From Lingula anatina (Eukaryota > Brachiopoda > Lingulata > Lingulida > Lingulidae): a stretch of DNA of 64,000 nucleotides. Below, one piece after another: positions 62,787 to 64,000 of the stretch. The notes under the pieces are model-generated. The model saw only the letters and a program-made list of their open reading frames with translations. It ran no database searches and was not told where the DNA came from. A program made the translations under genes and the position numbers. Numbering within the stretch: position 1 is the first letter of the stretch; each line of letters starts with the position of its first letter. The stretch covers positions 539,559 to 603,558 of the forward strand of contig NW_019775891.1 of assembly GCF_001039355.2 (NCBI RefSeq), read 5' to 3'.

Positions 62787-62946
62787 CCTGTTCGGAAACA
62801 AGTCGATCCTCGGATCAAATATGGCTGACCCATTTGAAAGCTTTCCGCGCAATCCCATTATGGATTCTTGCGGGGATTATACGGCAAGCTTTCAAGTGGG
62901 TCGGCCATATTTGATCCGTGGATCCGTTAGTTCTGAACAGGCCCTT
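62787..62946. mobile_element. Short MITE, about 160 bp, with TIRs of about 58 bp
   Basis: GGGCCTGTTCGGAAACAAGT and GATCAAATATGGCTGACCCA on the left are inverted on the right (TGGGTCGGCCATATTTGATC and TAGTTCTGAACAGGCCC). The arms occupy most of the element, leaving a core of about 40 bases. The termini resemble hAT-type ends. The duplication is not clear. Confidence 0.8.
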
Positions 62947-62949
62947 CAA

Positions 62950-64000
62950 TTCAGTTTGCACAAAGTGCTTATCAGATATACGCTGAGGACTTGTTCCGGG
63001 CAGGTTAATTCAATAAAATAGGAAGGTTTTCTTTCCCATCTTTGAGTAATCTTGAAGGTAACACAGTTTCTTTCTGCCAACTTATTACTGCTACACATTT
63101 ACCTTCTGCTTTCCCAGGGGCTAAATTGATCCTGTTAGTATTTTCAGTGCATGGCGTTGTTTCTAGAGGCATTTTGCTGGTTCGAGCATTTGAATTGACC
63201 AATGGTTAATACCATTTTTTTATCAATCAAATGAGGCCAGGGTTTTGTTTTTAAATCGAATCGATAGCTAGAGTTAAGTAGCACTTTGTGTAAGCTAAAT
63301 AAGTTGTTGCCTGGGTAGTAAAATGAATGATTCTTCGGTCAGAAAACCCACGTGCCGTTGCTTGCAATATTTATCACCAAGGATTTTAAGCGGTCAATGC
63401 CTCTCAATGTTCATTTCCCTGGTGAAGAGTATCTTACAATCGAAATTCGCGCAAAAAAGTGAGTCTCCTCAAACGGTAAAAATCTTAAATGACGCCACCG
63501 AATTATTCTATCCTGGACGTCAGCGGATCGCTGAATTACTGTTAGAGCTATGTTTGTTATTATTGAAATATTGTCCACCTTGGGTCATTATGTTTTAAAA
63601 ATGTCGAAATAATAAACACCATATATATTCCCAATATAATTGTTATATAATTTGTATATACAAATTATCTACAGTCGCGCAGCAAACATAAAACGAATTC
63701 TAAGACACAAAGAAAACCCATGCCACATATGGGCTTTAATGCGTGATCCGTTGTTTTGTGACGTCAATTGGATCATTTCCCCCTTGAGCTGGACCAGCTC
63801 TGAACACACGTACGCACAGTTATTATTTTGATGGGCATATCAAAGATAGATTGAATAACTCCATATAAAAAAGAATGTGGTAATGGCCCGGCTAGGGTAC
63901 CTTGTAAACGATTGGTCGTCTAGCCTGGCAGGCACCCAGTGGAAATGCCACTCAGAATAAGAAAGCATTAATTTAGATTACGTCTGGGTACCTTATTCTT
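62950..64000. other. Window end, no gene recognised
   Basis: An open frame at 63323-63598 (91 codons) shows no domain, and its codon composition matches the AT-rich background. Confidence 0.4.

Overview
The window is animal nuclear DNA. Short exons with GT-AG borders are separated by AT-rich introns, there are many small inverted-repeat transposons and microsatellites, and one scaffold gap (31608-32361). The recognisable genes (PAN3, a mitochondria-eating-protein/SPATA18-like protein, a camello/NAT8-like acetyltransferase and a Roc-COR protein) fit an invertebrate, probably a marine mollusc, brachiopod, echinoderm, hemichordate or cephalochordate. The sequence alone does not settle which. There is no operon, CRISPR array or convincing tRNA or rRNA. 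I inferred exon borders by eye from splice consensus, reading-frame phase and protein similarity.

Layout. (1) 84-11702, minus: a 21-exon gene for a predicted 847-residue LRR-Roc-COR (Roco-type) protein. It has an acidic N-terminus, a degenerate GTPase domain and a Lys-rich/poly-Asp tail. A 1.5-kb piggyBac-type element with TTAA ends sits in one intron. (2) 13045-13720, plus: the main exon of a NAT8/camello-like N-acetyltransferase, broken by a one-base frameshift. (3) 17216-27032, minus: a complete 18-exon PAN3 gene (predicted 776 aa) with CCCH finger, PAM2 motif, pseudokinase, C-terminal domain and an unusual Met/Gly/Pro-rich tail. (4) About 27.8-30.3 kb: a direct duplication of about 1.1 kb upstream of the next gene that seems to carry two copies of a promoter/first non-coding exon. 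(5) 30598-35295, plus: a SPATA18/MIEAP-like gene (predicted 474 aa) with the scaffold gap inside an intron. (6) 35.3-64 kb: a long gene-poor stretch with repeats and two candidate exons (53010-53152 and 60158-60275). The second has a well-placed ATG and a signal-peptide-like N-terminus, and may be the 5' end of a gene continuing beyond the window.

The genes are unrelated neighbours, not one pathway: mRNA deadenylation (PAN3), mitochondrial quality control (MIEAP-like), membrane-anchored acetylation (NAT8-like) and Roco-type signalling. The most unusual signals are structural. One MITE family has three copies, and each lies within about 6-22 bases downstream of a 5' splice site, in the same orientation relative to transcription, in two different genes. 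A tandem array beside PAN3 exon 6 repeats splice-donor-like sequence. The putative first exon of the MIEAP-like gene is duplicated. A hairpin element has internal repeats that echo its own inverted ends.
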